Positions 36,101 through 50,174 are shown, numbered from the stretch's first letter. The stretch is DNA of 64,000 bases from Planococcus citri (GCF_950023065.1 NC_088678.1:47730580-47794579); one strand, 5' to 3'. Translations and numbers: made by a program. Notes: generated by a model not told the origin, from the sequence alone.

Positions 36101-39100
36101 ATGTGCGCATATACTTTTCAAAAATGTTATTATTTGAAATTGTTTAGAGGAAATGAGGGGAGAGGGGGTTGCGTTTGTCATTTTTTCATATTTTTTTTCA
36201 GCATTTTTAACAGATTTCGGTGTTTTAGTGAAAACTATGCAAAATTTAACATCGCTTCAGTAGTTTTTTTGATCGAAGAAATACAAATTTTGTAATTTGA
36301 AAAAATTTCTATCAAATTCTAATCACTTTTCGTAAGAATTTTTTGGCATTTTCCCCCTTAAAAACCTTCTTCTGCGAATTCAAAAAAAAAATCGTATTGT
36401 TATGTACTTATGTAAGCATACCTTTGGGACCTACTTTGCATCTGTTTTGTTTTTTGTAGTATCAAAAATTTGGCATTTTGAGGATATTTACCTGATTTTG
36501 ACTAAAAGTTATATCAATTACGTAATTCGTTAAAATAAACTATGCCTCCCGTTTCAATGCTTCGCCTGTTGAAATGGTCCTATTAAATTCAACAATGATC
36601 ACCTGCACTTTAAATAATTCAAGGAATCAACTTTTAAAAATAGTGACCGAGAATATCTCATGGCATTTCTTCCAACTGCTGAAATTATGGTCAAAGTTAT
36701 TATTTTTCTATTGTTTTTATTTTGCGAAAAAAAAAATTCCTACTAGGTAGTAATCCTACATAGGTATTTTAAACGTCAATTTCAAAAATATCTATAGGCT
36801 AATTTTGCAAAATTTTATTTATCGTTGGCCTAACACACTTGATTTATAATTTAAATTTCCGCTTCAAAAAACAAATATTACATTTACAACTCACTCTTAT
36901 CGTCAGTGTCAACTTTTTCTCCTCCTCTTCATTTCTAATTCTCTTAATATAGCTTTATCTATATCGATATTATCGTTACTTGTCTTGTATCCTTTTCACG
37001 ATAATTCATTCAAATTCAATTATTAAATAATGAGCCAGAAAAAGAACTCCTTGCCTTTTCCCAAACCTTAAAAAAACAAGGCGGCTCTCAATGGGGGTTG
37101 GTGATGAAATATTTACATGGCTTATTATTATTTTAACATCGTATATGTACGTATAGTCTTATTTAATGTTCCAAACTGAAAATTGGCGTTAATTTTTGGA
37201 TTAAATGTGGCAGAAAGTTTCATATACAAGGTCGTAAACATGTCACTGTTGAAATTTTTTGCCCAATGTACGCAGAAAAATTTTGTAATTTATTTTCATC
37301 TCTTATATAACTCTCACGATGTCCGACGACATTTATATCAAGAGTTCATTGCGCAGAAAGACTGTAAAGCACATATAGTACGGTGGTATCACATAAACGA
37401 GGTATAAAAAGTCGTGATGGAAAATTTTCGTACATTTGGTACACCTAAGTAAAGGTTTGTTGTGTGTAGGTCTAGGTAGGTAAGGTACTATAGGCAAGGT
37501 ACCAATCCTGTGTAGTTTCTCGTAGATTTTATTTTATATATTTTTATAAAATTAACGAGAAGATTCAGCATCTTTGCGAGAGGATATTCGTGTACTATGT
37601 GTGCAAACGAGTACCTTTCCTCATCTTCACCTTCTATGTGAAGTTGGGAAAATTTTCTGGATAAACATTCGCGTGTTATGGAAGGAAATTTTTATTAGTT
37701 GTAGAAATTTACATAATAGGATATGCTTATGTAAATAATCTTCCCTGTAATTTTAATACAGTTTAATAAATGATTCAATAAATGTGTATATCAAAGGACG
37801 TATTTTACTCGAACGTAACTAGGTTATGTTTAAACTTCGTCTTCGAGACTTCGAGTAAGAAAAAAAAATAGGTAACTAAATAAAAAAATAAGAAAACACT
37901 CGATTTACTTATTTATATTTATTCGTCGATGCTGAAAGATGTTAAATATGATAAAAAAAAGAACCCCTGCGAAAAATTTTTAACACGTCTTATATATAAC
38001 AAAATGGAAGATATTTAAATGCAGCATTAGAGTATACACGTTGAAAAAAAAATGAAATTATACGATAAAAGCATACGTATACTTTTGCTTCATATATGTT
38101 AGAGCTGAGCTAGCTTTTAAAACTGCTGAGGGGCTGAAAAAAAAAGTTACTTAGTATCTATTTCAAATATGTATGTAGGTCTGGGTACCTCGACTCGTAC
38201 ACATGATGGCGTGCAAGTCATGAGAAATACTATCATTTTATAGTATCAAGGTCAAGTGATTTACGAAAAGTCACGCAGGTGAATAATGGCTTTTTTCATT
38301 TTTTTTTTCGGCCTGTAAAAAGCATAGTCTGATGGAGAAAAATGTTCGCGTTTATGTTAAACATTCGCCAAGTACGTACGTCTTCATTGAATTTTAGCCA
38401 AGGGGGAGTTCACCGCGCACTATTTCGGGTATAAAAAATTACCAGATTTTAGAACCGAGTGACCTGGAAGTGTGCAGAGAGAGACGTCGACTCCAAGTCG
38501 AACAAATCCGCGTGATTTTTCGTGTAACTTTTTCGCCTTCGCGGCACGTTGCGGTTTATTTAAAAAGTTTTCTTCGTGTTTAAACTTCATCAATATTCAA
38601 TCGAATTTTGTGATTTGCAAATAGTCGTATCAATTACCCTAGAGAATGGTGGAAAATTTTCACAAAATTCTCTCAACTCAGCCCAACCTGCCATACCGCA
38701 GTGTTATTTGCGTTACGAGAAAGCGTGAAAATTCCACATTTTACGCCTTTCAATGGGTAATTTTTCTCAAAGGCTTAGACTCTTTTTTTCTATACCCTGC
38801 CAACCTACGTATAAGAAGATGAATGGACTGAAAATCTAAACGAGAAAGTTTGCGAGTTGAAATTTTTATTTAATATTTGTGTAAATAGGTAGGCAGGCTA
38901 GAGTGAGTGAGAGTGCGGAATAATTCAATAATTTAATGATCATAGCCGGTCATGATTGGAAAACTTTGCTTCGTTGTATCTAAATAAATCGTAATGTATT
39001 TTCAACCCAGTTTTTCACCGTTGTAATATAAACTATAAAGAGAAGATTATACAAACATATTCAAAGGCTAAAAAGTTTTACAAAAATTAAAAAATTACTT

Positions 39101-41552
39101 TATTTCTGCCTTTTTTGCGAGTTTTAATTAAAAAATTATTCTCGCCATGTTGCGTTGGTTGTGTACAGAAACGAGGTCACGATTACTAGCAAAATATGCA
39201 ACATTTTGGTCAGTGTTCTTTACCGAATAAGTTCATCTTTTGCGAACGAAGCAACGTTAAATATATTCTTGAAATTTGAATTGGAAAAATATGTTCCATT
39301 GTCCGAGAGTGGAGGCAAAAAAAAAAGAGGAAAACTCGCCAACAAATTGTAACAAAGGAAATACGGTACTTCTTTCTAGCGTATTTTTGATTAAAATAAA
39401 TTATCGTTTGGATGGTTTAAATTTTTTTTATGGTTGTTTAAATCGATTTCTGTCTGTGCGGTGATCTAAATAGAAAGAGGTAATATTTTTCCAAGTAGCT
39501 TGAAATTTAACTCGCCGGCCTAAGATCAAGCGAACAACATCGGGATTCGGGGTGAAATAAATTTATAAAGGATTTCCTTCGTGTGCCTTATTGTGTGTGA
39601 AAAATTCGCTGCAAATTGTATCGGAATTGGTGTTTCTTTTTTATTTTCAATGATACTTACCAAAGAAGAAAGTTTCACTTGTAGTTGATTGTATTTTTAA
39701 AATACGTGTTTATAAATTGCGATAGAATTGTCATTGATCTCGTTTTAATTGAACGACCAAGTGTCAGATTTTTTTTTCAATTCGGTCTTGAAATGTTAAA
39801 GACCTCTGTTTGTTTTTAATTGACTGTTTCCTTATGTAATAATTGATGATGTAAGTGACGAAGATTGGTTGAAAAAAATTATCGCGATTGAAAATAAGTC
39901 TCTTGAAAATGTGCTCATCCTCATATTGTCTAAGTACGAGTATTTTTGTAGGAACGAAAACGATGTGGAATTTCAGAAAAATCCCAATTAAAATATCTAT
40001 TTTTGAGAATTCACCCCAAAAATTCAAACGATTTATCAAGTTTGAAAATCGTACCTACGTATAATTAATCTTCAACGTATGTCTGGTTAATTTTTAAACG
40101 TTTGAATTACTGAAAGACTTGTCTTTCATCGTTACATCTATAATTATTTTACTCCCTATTTATTCGTATATTTTTAAGATCAATTAGTATTCGTTGAAAA
40201 TCTTCTAGTGTAATCTTTTCGCGTAATAAATTACATGAAAAGAAAGCCCCTCTAATTGCATTTGAAAGATTGAATTGATATTACGTGTATATGTATAGTA
40301 GGTACTTTGTAATGCATTATTTTAGCTTACGATGCGCCTTTTATACCGATTAATAATCTTTATCGATACTGATTTGTAAATAATAAAGGGTACATATTGT
40401 TGCAGGTGAAAATCAAAATTTAGGTGCTTGAAAAATCGCGTAGTCTTATCTATTTTCGAAAGGGTTCAACATGAAGAAGACAATGCATTAATCATCATTA
40501 CATCGTACGACGAGGGAAACATAAAATATTGTTTGTGAAATAAGGTAAGATCGTTTTGCTTTATTGATTAAACTAGTATTTTTTACGACATAAGTAAATG
40601 ATTTATTTTACGAGCTAACTTATATTTTAAAATTTAAGCCTAGTTTGCGCTTTATTCCACATATTTTTTTGAGTAAATTTCGCATGTATTATGGCCATTG
40701 GGGTTATATATACGTAGGTAATTCTTATTTCGAGGTCGACTCGAGTCTTCGGTTGCGTTGGATTTTTTCTAAATGAAATTCTGCCTATTGAGGGAGAATT
40801 TTTTTGTGAATGAAGTTTTCTCAAGTTTTGAATCGAGATTGTAAAATTTTTGAAGACTTGATTGAATTCTAAAGAGAATTTGTGAAACTTTGGCGTGTTT
40901 AATAAGTCCTGAAAGTGTTGAATTTGACAAAATGGTGCTAAAAACCGAAGGCTTTCTGTGTTCGGATCAAAAGTCTTGCGTTTTTCATTGAAAGATTTGT
41001 TTGAAATTCATTTCCCCTGATTTATGGTAATAATGAAAAAAAAATAATGGAATAGGATCGGGGGGTTGGCTGAAATCAAACGTAAGTTAACAACAGCTTG
41101 AAAGACACAGTGGATGCTGGGAATAAAAGTGATGAAACTGGTTGGCAGAAAATTGTTGAGAAAGAGGGAGAGCGGTAGGAGGGAAATTTTAATTGTAAAA
41201 ATACCTCAAAATCTTGAGAGTGCATTGTGAAGTAGTAGTGAAGGGGGAGTGGACGAATCAGAAAAACTTTGTACTCAGTTTCTCTTTGAAAATTTTGAAA
41301 AGGAATGAACCTTAGTTTAAAAAAGTGTCTAAATTTCGAATTTTTCGCTGCTTTTATGACTAAAGAAAATTGGAGCCCCATTATGTACACGTTTTTCATT
41401 TAAAAATTTTTATTTTTTATTTTTAGAAAGATGGGAACTTGATGATAAAAAACATGACCAGATAACGTCAACAAAATGTAGAAACATTTTTTAAAATTTT
41501 GGTAAATGTTGTTTAGTTCTAGTTAGGTTACCATTTGTGAAATTATTATACT
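36101..41552. other. No gene seen
   Basis: AT-rich. A TATAAA-like sequence near 38431 is followed by a less AT-rich stretch to about 38560, but no coding exon could be tied to it. Confidence 0.4.
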
Positions 41553-42057
41553 GGACTCCTTTGTCTATTATTTTCTCTTCAGAAAAGGTGCAAGTCTCGC
41601 CATTTTGGATTTTGACTATATTGTACCCTATTTTCAAGGAAGGGTTTTTGCCAACTGTGGATTGGACCCCTTATCCCATATTTTTCCAACTTTCCGAATA
41701 GAATTCCATGGTTCATGGTATCAAAAACTTTCGATAAATCGCAGAATATTGCCAATGAATTTTCACCCTTTTGGCCGGCTTTGAGAATTTTGTTCAATAA
41801 ATTAAATATTGCTTTGGTAGTGTTTTTTCCACGACGGAAGCCAAACTGTATTTCACTTAGAATGCTGTTAGATGATAGGAATCGTATCAGTCGATTATAC
41901 AACAGGCGCTCAAAAATCTTTGAGAATACTGGTGTTTCAGAGGTGGGCCTGTAGTTGTTTAAATCTGATTCGATCAGCTTGTTTGATAAGGCCTACCTCT
42001 AAACCATAACTATCTCTTGATTTAGAATTTTTGAGACCTTGTATGACATTAGAGACT
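41553..42057 (-). pseudogene. Internal fragment of the same LINE family, frameshifted and deleted
   Basis: Matches 33197-33811 of the 32-kb LINE closely, over the fingers and palm of the reverse transcriptase (QFGFRRG and DLSK.FD present). Relative to that copy it lacks about 120 bp (around 41969) and carries a frameshift near 41625. It stops sharply at both ends, without the 3' tail, so it is a dismembered copy rather than a simple 5' truncation. Confidence 0.85.
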
Positions 42058-44284
42058 GTTGAAGTAATTTGGTCATCATTTTTTGGTAGAGCTCATGTGA
42101 AAAATTGTAAAAAAAATTAGCTATCCAAAGAAATTTCTTATTAGTACTCACTTACCTATTTATTTCTTTATTTTCTTTGCATTGATTTTTTTTTTTTTGC
42201 AAAATTGACACCAAAGTTCTTGTTTTTTCGAAATCTTTGAAAAATCTCCAGATTTCAAACTTTGAGATTTGGGCAGTTGAAATTTGCCTTTTTGACGCTT
42301 TATTAGTTCCATAAATCTTAAAAAAGGCTCGACATTGTTTTTAAGTTTGGAAATCAACTTTTTTCATACCTTTCTCCCTTTTTCTCCCCACTGCGGGCTG
42401 TTGCCTCAAATTTTTTCGCAATTATCAACTCCTTGGCAACTTTTATGCAGCACTTAAACTGAGAAGAATCATCAAAAAATCGATTCGAATCACGAATCGT
42501 CATCATTCAATTTGGAACCTTGAGAAATCTTTGAATCGCATTCCTTCGCACAAACTGGTACACGGAGAGCTTTTTCCTTTACGACTTAATCATGATAATC
42601 TCTGATTAAATTATCCTCACGCCAATTGAGCAATTTATCGTTGCACACGTTAGCGAAAATTCTCGAGCCGAAAAAAGAACTCACGCTTTTGTTTAAATTC
42701 ACTCCACGCTATGAAAGCAATAAGTGCACGAGACTAATTTCAAAAGGAAGCGAATTTCACCTTTAATTTTAAAATCATCCCTCTTTCTTACACGACGACT
42801 ATACGACGTCGGAGTCGCCTCTTGGCTGTTACGATACTCGACGCTGAAACAACTCCTGCTCGATGATTAATCGGTCATTCGTTGTCGTCGTAACCGAGCT
42901 CGAAATCTTTTCGTATAAACCCTTTTGTTTATCCGCAGTCTACGAAAGTGTCGTTTTTTTCGCTTCTTTTTCAACAGATACCGGATAGTACACGACGAAA
43001 AGTTGATAAATTCCGTTGAAATATGTACTTTATCAAATTTGCACCGAGGAAAAAAACACCTCTACTGCTCGTCCGCTCTCGTTGCAATCGGAATTTTCGC
43101 GCGGTCTATACACAATGTACAATTTACTCGTCGTAATATTACAACAAACGTACAAGTGTAATAATTTCTCGAAAAAATAGTTACTCGGCGTAAAACGTAA
43201 AGAGATAATAAAAATCAGCGAAAGAAGTAGAAGAAGAAAAAACACTTAAAAAACCTGCGAGAGCACGAAAAAACGTAAATACTTCTTTAAGATAAAATAT
43301 ATTTATTTTTTTAACGAAAACATCTAATTTTTTTGCTTTATCGCTTACCCTGAATTTCCCAGGAGTACAGTAAGCAACTTTTTACGGACATTTTATTACT
43401 TATAATAAAGCGCCTTTTTCATTAGATCGTTGCTGGGTTGCCTAACGCATAAATCGTGTTAGTGAAAATTTTCAGCCGATATATAACCAATAACGATCGA
43501 AAACCCGTAAACTGTACGCGTTTTCCAACTTTAACACTATTTGCGTTCATACACGTCCTATAGTGATACTTCATACTACATTAATTGTTTGTAAAAGGAT
43601 ATTCTTTCAATAACAGCTTTGACTAGTCGTTATGTGGTTTATGGGCTTGGCGTCAATTTTCTTCTCAAACCTTTTTCTCATGCCGCGGCATCACATTTAC
43701 GTACTCGTACTATAGTTGTGTACAATGTAGTGCTCGTGTGTATCGATGGCAGTCCCCCAACTTGGACAATTTTTTATCATCGCATTTAAATGGTACATTC
43801 TTACGATCGAAATCTTTTCGTCGAAATGGAAAATTAAGTGTGCAATCAAGAAATTATTGGTTAAAGGCAACGCTTTTTTTTATCGAGTTGAATTGCCCTC
43901 TTTTTATGAATCGTATTCCTCCAAAGTACACTTAATAACGTTTTGATTTTGTAAATTAAATATTTAAGTATTTTAGCGGAATTCGCTCGAAATTAGAATA
44001 TTTAATGAGTAAAAAAAGACGAATTAAAAAAAGCATAAAAACTTTAGTAAAAAATAGAAAAATCAACTCTTGACATTAATAAAATACTCGAATGCCATAA
44101 ATCTCATCCATACAGGTTTTTGGTGTCTTTCTCTAATTTGGATTTTTCCCCCTCTACAGTGATTTCAATATTTGAAAGAGCATCTCAAGGTCATTGTTGG
44201 GGTTGAAAAAATTAGTAAAAGTTTGTCATTTCCGTGGGGCCAGTACACCTGGTGTCCAGTTTTTCTGGGGCCGATATTTATCTT
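42058..44284. other. No gene seen
   Basis: AT-rich; a somewhat GC-richer patch near 42790-42910 holds no open exon I can support. Confidence 0.4.
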
Positions 44285-45205
44285 ACAAGGGAACCTCTTG
44301 ATGTGTCACCCTCCGATTTGTACGGGACCGCAAATTTTGGAAAGAGCATGGTCTAAAACCCCCAAAACCAAATTTTCAGCTGCTCAACTTCATTTTTCGA
44401 TTTTGGGTGAACGTTTGAAAATTCAAAATTGAGTGTTCTTGGTGACTTATGCATTTTTTTAAAAAGTACGTACTTGATCATAAAAAATGATCGAAATAAG
44501 TCCTTAAGGACATACTAATTCACTAAATCCAGATTTCACCATTTCCAGCTATTCTGGAGCCTCCATTGCGATTTTTCAATTTCTCCAGAATTTTGAATTC
44601 GATCCAGAAGGTGTGATTATGAAGTTGGCACTTTTGAGGTGTCCCTACCAAAATGGGCTCGAATATGGATAAACTCGTTGAACAGGTCAAGTATAACATA
44701 CAACTCAATTTTTAGCTGTCCAATTTCATATTCACGCTTTCTGGAGCATATTCAAAATTCTGGAGAAATTGAAAATCGCGATGGAGGCTCCAGAATGGCT
44801 GGAAATGACGAAATTCGCCGTCTGGGGATAGTTCTGGACAAAGAACAGCGATTCGCGCAAATTTCGAAAATTTCCTCACACATGGGAAATTTTTGATTTT
44901 TGACCATTTTCCTTATGTAAAAATTTGGTCAAAACCCCACTCTTGAGGTGACCCCCCCCCCTCCAAAATCGGCTCGAATGTGAATAAACTCGTTAAACAG
45001 GTCGAGTTTAACACACAACTCGATTTTTAGCTGCCCAGCTTCATATTCACACCTTCTGGAGCGTATTCAAAATTCTGAAGAAATTGAAAAATCGCGCTAT
45101 GAGGCTCCAGAATGGCTGGAAATGGTGAAATTTGGATTTAGAGAATTAATATCAGTTTTAGGACTTATTTTGATCATTTTTACTGATCAAGTACATACTT
45201 TTTTT

Positions 45206-45228
45206 ATCATCATCATCATCATCATCAT
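45206..45228 (-). repeat. (ATG)n tail of the RTE-like LINE
   Basis: Seven trinucleotide units, ATC on the plus strand, end the LINE next to its target-site duplication, as is common for RTE elements. Confidence 0.7.
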
Positions 45229-46089
45229 TGAACTTTGACCCAGTGAGCTGTTCAGCTCATCTGGGAAACTGTAGAAGAATTGCTCGCTGATGTGTCATCA
45301 TGGTTTTTTCTTCAGTCTTCATCTGCTCCTCCTGCCAATTGGAGTGTATTCTTTGACTTTTCGAGGGGACTGTTCGTAGGGCATTCTATCAACGTGTCTT
45401 CACCATTTCTTTCTGCAATCTTTCACCCACCCAATGATTGGCTCTGCTCCTAGCACCTTCAGGATGTCTTTATTCCTTTTCCTATCGTGTCTCATACCAC
45501 TCGTATATCCTGCTATGGCTCGCATGAATCTCATTTCTGCTGTGGTTACTCAGTTTTTTATATCCTTTCTCATCGTCCATGTTTCGCTTCCATACAGCAG
45601 AATTGGTCTTGCCAGCGTATTGTAGATTCATATTCGAGTTTCGGCACTGACTTTTCTAGGAAGGATGGCCCGGTTCATCGTCCCACTTACTCTCAGGAAT
45701 TTGTTCTTTCATAAGATAGCTCGCACCCGAGTTATTTAAAGCTTCTGACTTGTTCTACTGACAGTCCATTTACAACAATTTTACTGTGTATTGGCTCTTT
45801 CCCCTCATAGGCCACCACCTTTGTTTTTGACGACAAGATTCTCATTCCATATTTATTTGCTACTTTCTGAAGGTTGTACACCGCTCTCTGCAAGTCATCT
45901 TCGTTGTCAGCAAAGACCACCTGATCATCAGCAAATAGTAAATAGGGTATTGGTGGAGGGGAGAAATTTCAGGAATTGATGTCTAGCCCTTTTGGCTTGG
46001 TTTTCAGCCATTCTTTAATCATGTTGTCAAAGTAGATGTTGAACAGGCTACACGACATCGGGCATCCCTGCCTTACTCCTCTTCCTATT
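45206..46089 (-). pseudogene. RTE-like LINE fragment: reverse transcriptase C-terminal half, 5'-truncated, nested
   Basis: The minus strand reads GVRQGCPMSCSLFNIYFDNM, then, after disruptive changes, LFADDQVVFADNEDDLQRAV with the catalytic FADD. A thumb/C-terminal region follows with ILLYGSETWTMRKD, MRFMRAIAGY, ILKVLGAEPIIGWV and similar blocks. These are usual in RTE-related LINEs. Several in-frame stops are present (for example after IKN and after CRKKW), so it is dead. The 3' end is a (TGA)n-type microsatellite tail at about 45206-45228. ACTTTTTTT flanks it at 45197-45205 and 46090-46098 as a target-site duplication. Confidence 0.85.
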
Positions 46090-46282
46090 ACTTTTTTTTT
46101 AAAAAAAAGCATAGGTAAATCACCAAAAACAGTCAATTTTGAATTTTCAAACGTTCGCCAAAAATCGAAAAATGAAGTTGGGCAGCTGAAAATTTGGTTT
46201 TAGGGGTTTTAGACCATGCTGTTTCCAAAAATCGCGGTCACGTTCAAATCGGAGGATTACACTTCAAGAGTTCCCTTGTTTT

Positions 46283-48674
46283 TAGAAAGGTGATTTTGAA
46301 AACATATGGAATTATTTTCTCATAAAACTAAAAAAACTTCAAGAGGTAGGATCATAAAAATGTGATACTTCAAAATAAGGACCACCATAATATAACTCTT
46401 GCGATTTGAGAACTACGTAAACGATACAATTTAACCATCTCTTACCGAGTTGAAGGAGGGTCATCACTTATAAAACACCCTATAATACGTAGAATTGAAC
46501 GTGTACAATTTCGACACGTTATTGGATCACTTTAAAGTAAATACGTTATTTTGGCAGTGTTGAATTCTTCCTGTTTTTTTTCCTCGCGGAAATTTATTTA
46601 TTTGGGATTGAAGTCGAAGCTGACTCGTTGAATTTATACATAAGTATTGATATCGAATTCTGGTAACTAAATTGCCTATATCGAGATTTGACAACGTTGC
46701 CATTTGTTCAAATTTATGACGTGTATCGTGTAAATTTATTTTTCACGCGGCACAACAACAGGCAAAATACGATGTTTGAAAAGTTGTTTGGAAAACTTGT
46801 GGCAGGTGGGAGCAGGAGTGTAAAATCTCGAATGGAAATCAAAAGCGACTCGTCGCGTTGGCTTTTCAATCAGTGAAGAATTTTCGCAATTCGTCGCTAT
46901 TTAGATTGGAAAAATAAATAATGAAATTCCATCGCGGCCACATTTATTAAAAATTAACGAGCACCTTCGTCGTCTTCGTAGGTATACTGGTATTATTTTC
47001 AGCTGATACGGATGGCCATTTCTTCGCTGGCGCATTTGAATTCAACGCTCGAACTTTTATTAATGAAAATTTTTCAAAGAACGCGTGCCACTGCCATTCG
47101 ATATAATCTTTCGGTCGAAACGTAGTTAAGCGAAAAAGAATACGGTTGGTGGTGAATTTTTATACACTAAATAACAAAAGCTATTTGTACTAGAGAGCTA
47201 TTATTCTTTATCATGAAACCGAATAAGTATATATATAAAACTAAAAGCGGATACGAGAGTGGAAAAAAAATTGAAGGCTCGAGCTCACAGGTAAACGTTG
47301 ATAAGTACGAAATTAATATTAATGAAGCTTTTTACTCCTATAGAGAATTTTTTTTTTCACCATGTTTGGTCGCGGTGTTCGTAAAAATAATTTATTCGAG
47401 GTTTTTATTCCCTTTAATTTTTTTTTTTTACTAACCGACGAATGTTGTTACTCGTACCTATATAAATGCAGTTACGCGTACCATACGTTAATTTTTTCTT
47501 AATTCGTTACATATTTGAGAATTTTTACGTATTAAATTATGAAAATGGTGTAAACACGGTTTTATCGTTCATCTACGAATTACTATTAACGTATGTTGAC
47601 CTTTTTTTTTCTCCAACTCTAATACTATACCGTGTTTCATGAGGAGAAAATACGTACTTACTCGTAGTTTTTTTCCACAAAGGAAACGTAAACTTTTGAA
47701 ATTCAAAAGTTTAAAGGAGTAGCGTTTTTTCAAGCTTTATGTAATATTTCCGCAGTCGGAGCAGGGTGAATGTCGAGTTCTATAGAGGATCATTGAACGT
47801 TGAATTCGTTTAGATTAGGTATGTACTTCTACTTACTTCATAGTACGCCCTCTTAGGCGTGAATTAGGCTAATTACTAAGATGAGATAGGTTTTTAAAAC
47901 CAAACTCTGCTCGTTTCTCGTTTTACCATTTCAACGTAGGTAGGTAAGTAGGTACTTCGTTGGTACCATATTTTTATATAAGAAAATTCTTCATTGAAGA
48001 AAAAAGAAAGAAGTTATATCGTAGATAGGTACTAGGTATAGGTAGATAGGTAGGCAGGGTACATCAGATTCAGCTTTTATTCAACTCAACGTGTAGAAAG
48101 TTTTCACATTTCACGAGCAAGAGCTCATGATATTCGTCTTGAATTTATGTTACTATCATGTTCTTCGGCGAATGAAAAGGATTAACGTGTTTAAATGACT
48201 AGTAATCGAATGAACTGAAAAGAAAATCGTTCAACGTGTACTCGCTTTTATGTGAGAAAATATTCGGTTGGACACCCGCGTCGAGTCGCGTCGTATCGTA
48301 ATAAATTTTATGTATCATTCTTGTCATGAAATTACTGTGGAATGACGCGACATCGACGCGGTTATTAAATGAATTATGTCAACTGCTCGACTCGATGCAG
48401 TATGCAAAACGATGCATTTCTGCATTACACCCACGTTTCGTGTTTTTATATTATGTGTAACTAACCGACAGAAGAATGATTGATGTGATTCGTTTCACTC
48501 TCTCTGTAGCCTTGGGTGTTTTTTTCGTGATGTTTGAACTGTTGGGATTGATTTAGGTGCCAAAATATTCATCGGTTTGATTTTGAAGTTTTTCTGATTT
48601 CATAGAATTGAAATAATTATTCATCTTTTAAAAAAACGAATGTTTTCAATTTTTGGTATTTTTTTCATAGGTAA
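46283..48674. other. No gene seen; TAGG-rich simple sequence
   Basis: AT-rich. GGTAGGTAAGTAGGTA-type simple sequence lies at about 47936-47960 and 48022-48062. A hairpin with 11-bp arms and a 1-base loop (AAACTTTTGAA and its complement) is at 47690-47712. Short frames only. Confidence 0.45.
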
Positions 48675-49190
48675 TGAGGGTGTCTAACAGGTCATAAAAA
48701 TCATGCAAACGTTATGCTTTTGCCAAAAAATTTCAGAAAAAAAAACAAAAAATCATGAAAAACGATATAAATAAATCAGCTGTCATTTTTAACTTGAATA
48801 TCATGGTTGTGCCCTGAGAATTGTCTCCTTCTCACTGAAAGTTGATAGGAATTATTTTCGCAAAATTTTGCCATTTTTTCACTAAAAATTGTAATTTTTT
48901 ACCATAAATATCACGTTTTTTTTACTGAAATGGGAATTTGTCATTTTTTTTACCATTAATAGTCACATTCCTACTCCCTCTCCCTTTTTTCCACCATTTT
49001 TTTTCCTATTAAAATGACCACATTTCTTTCACCAATAATTTGACGTTTTCTTCCAAATTAATGGTGACCTTTTTTTCATCCAAAATTTTTTTTCTCTAAA
49101 AATTGTGACCTTTTTCAAGTTATTTTTTTTTCCGCTAATCTTCCCCGCTAAAATGGAAATTTCTCTTGATTTTTCACCAAGGAAAGTAAT
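48675..49190 (+). repeat. Truncated transposon end followed by 33-36-bp minisatellite
   Basis: GAGGGTGTCTAACAGGTCAT near 48677 resembles the 54.5-kb element terminus. Degenerate units of the form CATTTTTTCACTAAAAATTG run from about 48860 to 49180. No opposite end of the element is evident. Confidence 0.45.
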
Positions 49191-49681
49191 TACTAGAGCA
49201 GGGATTTTTATGCTTTGCATATTTTTTTATTAACCAGAAAAAGTGCTTATTTGATCAGATCTTCACGAATCATGTCATGAAATTTCCTGACGAATTATCC
49301 CAATATCATTTTGCATATACATATTGCATAATTATTTCAGACCTATTTGCATATGGGGGGGGGGGGGCTGCATATTTTTGTGTATTTGAGCATTCCCTGC
49401 TATTTTTTTTGAATGTTTACAGAAATTTTGCAAAAATTGATATTGTTAAGATTGTTTTATTCAGAAAATCGCTACACTGCTAAAATGTCACCTGGTTCAT
49501 TTTGTTTTGAATCGACAGTTTTCATGTTTCTTTGCTTGAAAAATACTTTTCAGGGATACGTCATACTCAAACTGAAATTTTTGCTTATTTTTTTGCATAC
49601 TCGTATTTTGGGTGAAAAAACTGCAGCATTAAATATTGCATATTTTCATCATATTTCTGCATAAAAATCCCAGCTCTAGTA
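49191..49681. mobile_element. MITE with TA target duplication, 487 bp
   Basis: CTAGAGCAGGGATTTTTATG at 49193 pairs with the inverse terminus ending at 49679 (one mismatch in about 21 bp). TA flanks it at 49191-49192 and 49680-49681, as for Tc1/mariner-type mobilisation. The interior holds a 13-G run (49355-49367) and no transposase. Frames of up to 83 codons inside show no domain. Confidence 0.8.
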
Positions 49682-50174
49682 TTCTTCTGGTGTCAGTTCC
49701 ATCGCCATATTGTAGTATAATCATTCTTATAAATAAAATTCATCCCGATATAACGCTGACGGTAGATGTTTTCTTCGTTTTTTGATAGTGTATCGTTTGA
49801 TTTGATGAAATTGTTGCCTAAATCCGCAAATTTCCCCCAATTTCGAATGCTTAAAATACAATTTAGTCCATTCGAAGGTATTTTCACTCAAATTAAAATT
49901 TTCCCAATAACTTTTTAATGGTTAAAATGGATCTGAAAATGAGGATTATCAATGAATAACACTTGCAACTCAGTCATAAATGAAATATAGCCTATAAAAA
50001 TCACCTTAAGTTATTTACTGAAATTTTAGTAAAACATGACCTAAATTTCATGAAATATGAAAGTACATAATATACGAAAATTTATCAAAAACTAAAGAAG
50101 TTTTGGTTAAGTACAAAATAAGGAGAAACTTGCATGAAACATTCTAAAATTTGCAAAAATTCTGGTGAAAAGTC

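Larger units (their letters stand above)
44285..46282. mobile_element. Foldback-type interspersed repeat interrupted by a nested LINE
   Basis: ACAAGGGAACCTC at 44285 and the following blocks (GGACCGC, AGCATGGTCTAAAACC, AACGTTTGAAAATTCAAAAT, ACTTGATCA, TCTGGAGCCTCC) recur in reverse order and orientation from 46282 inward to about 45040. A direct duplication with period about 309 bp (AGGTG.CC at 44637 and 44946) lies in the middle. The right arm is split at 45205 by a LINE fragment. Arms differ at many positions, so this is an older copy. It shares blocks with 10.1-11.2 kb. There is no coding capacity of its own. Confidence 0.75.

Noticed and set aside
38411..38560. TATAAAAA near 38431 followed by a GC-richer stretch, possible promoter and first exon
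   Set aside because: TATA-like sequences are common at this base composition; no initiator, coding start or donor site could be tied to it.
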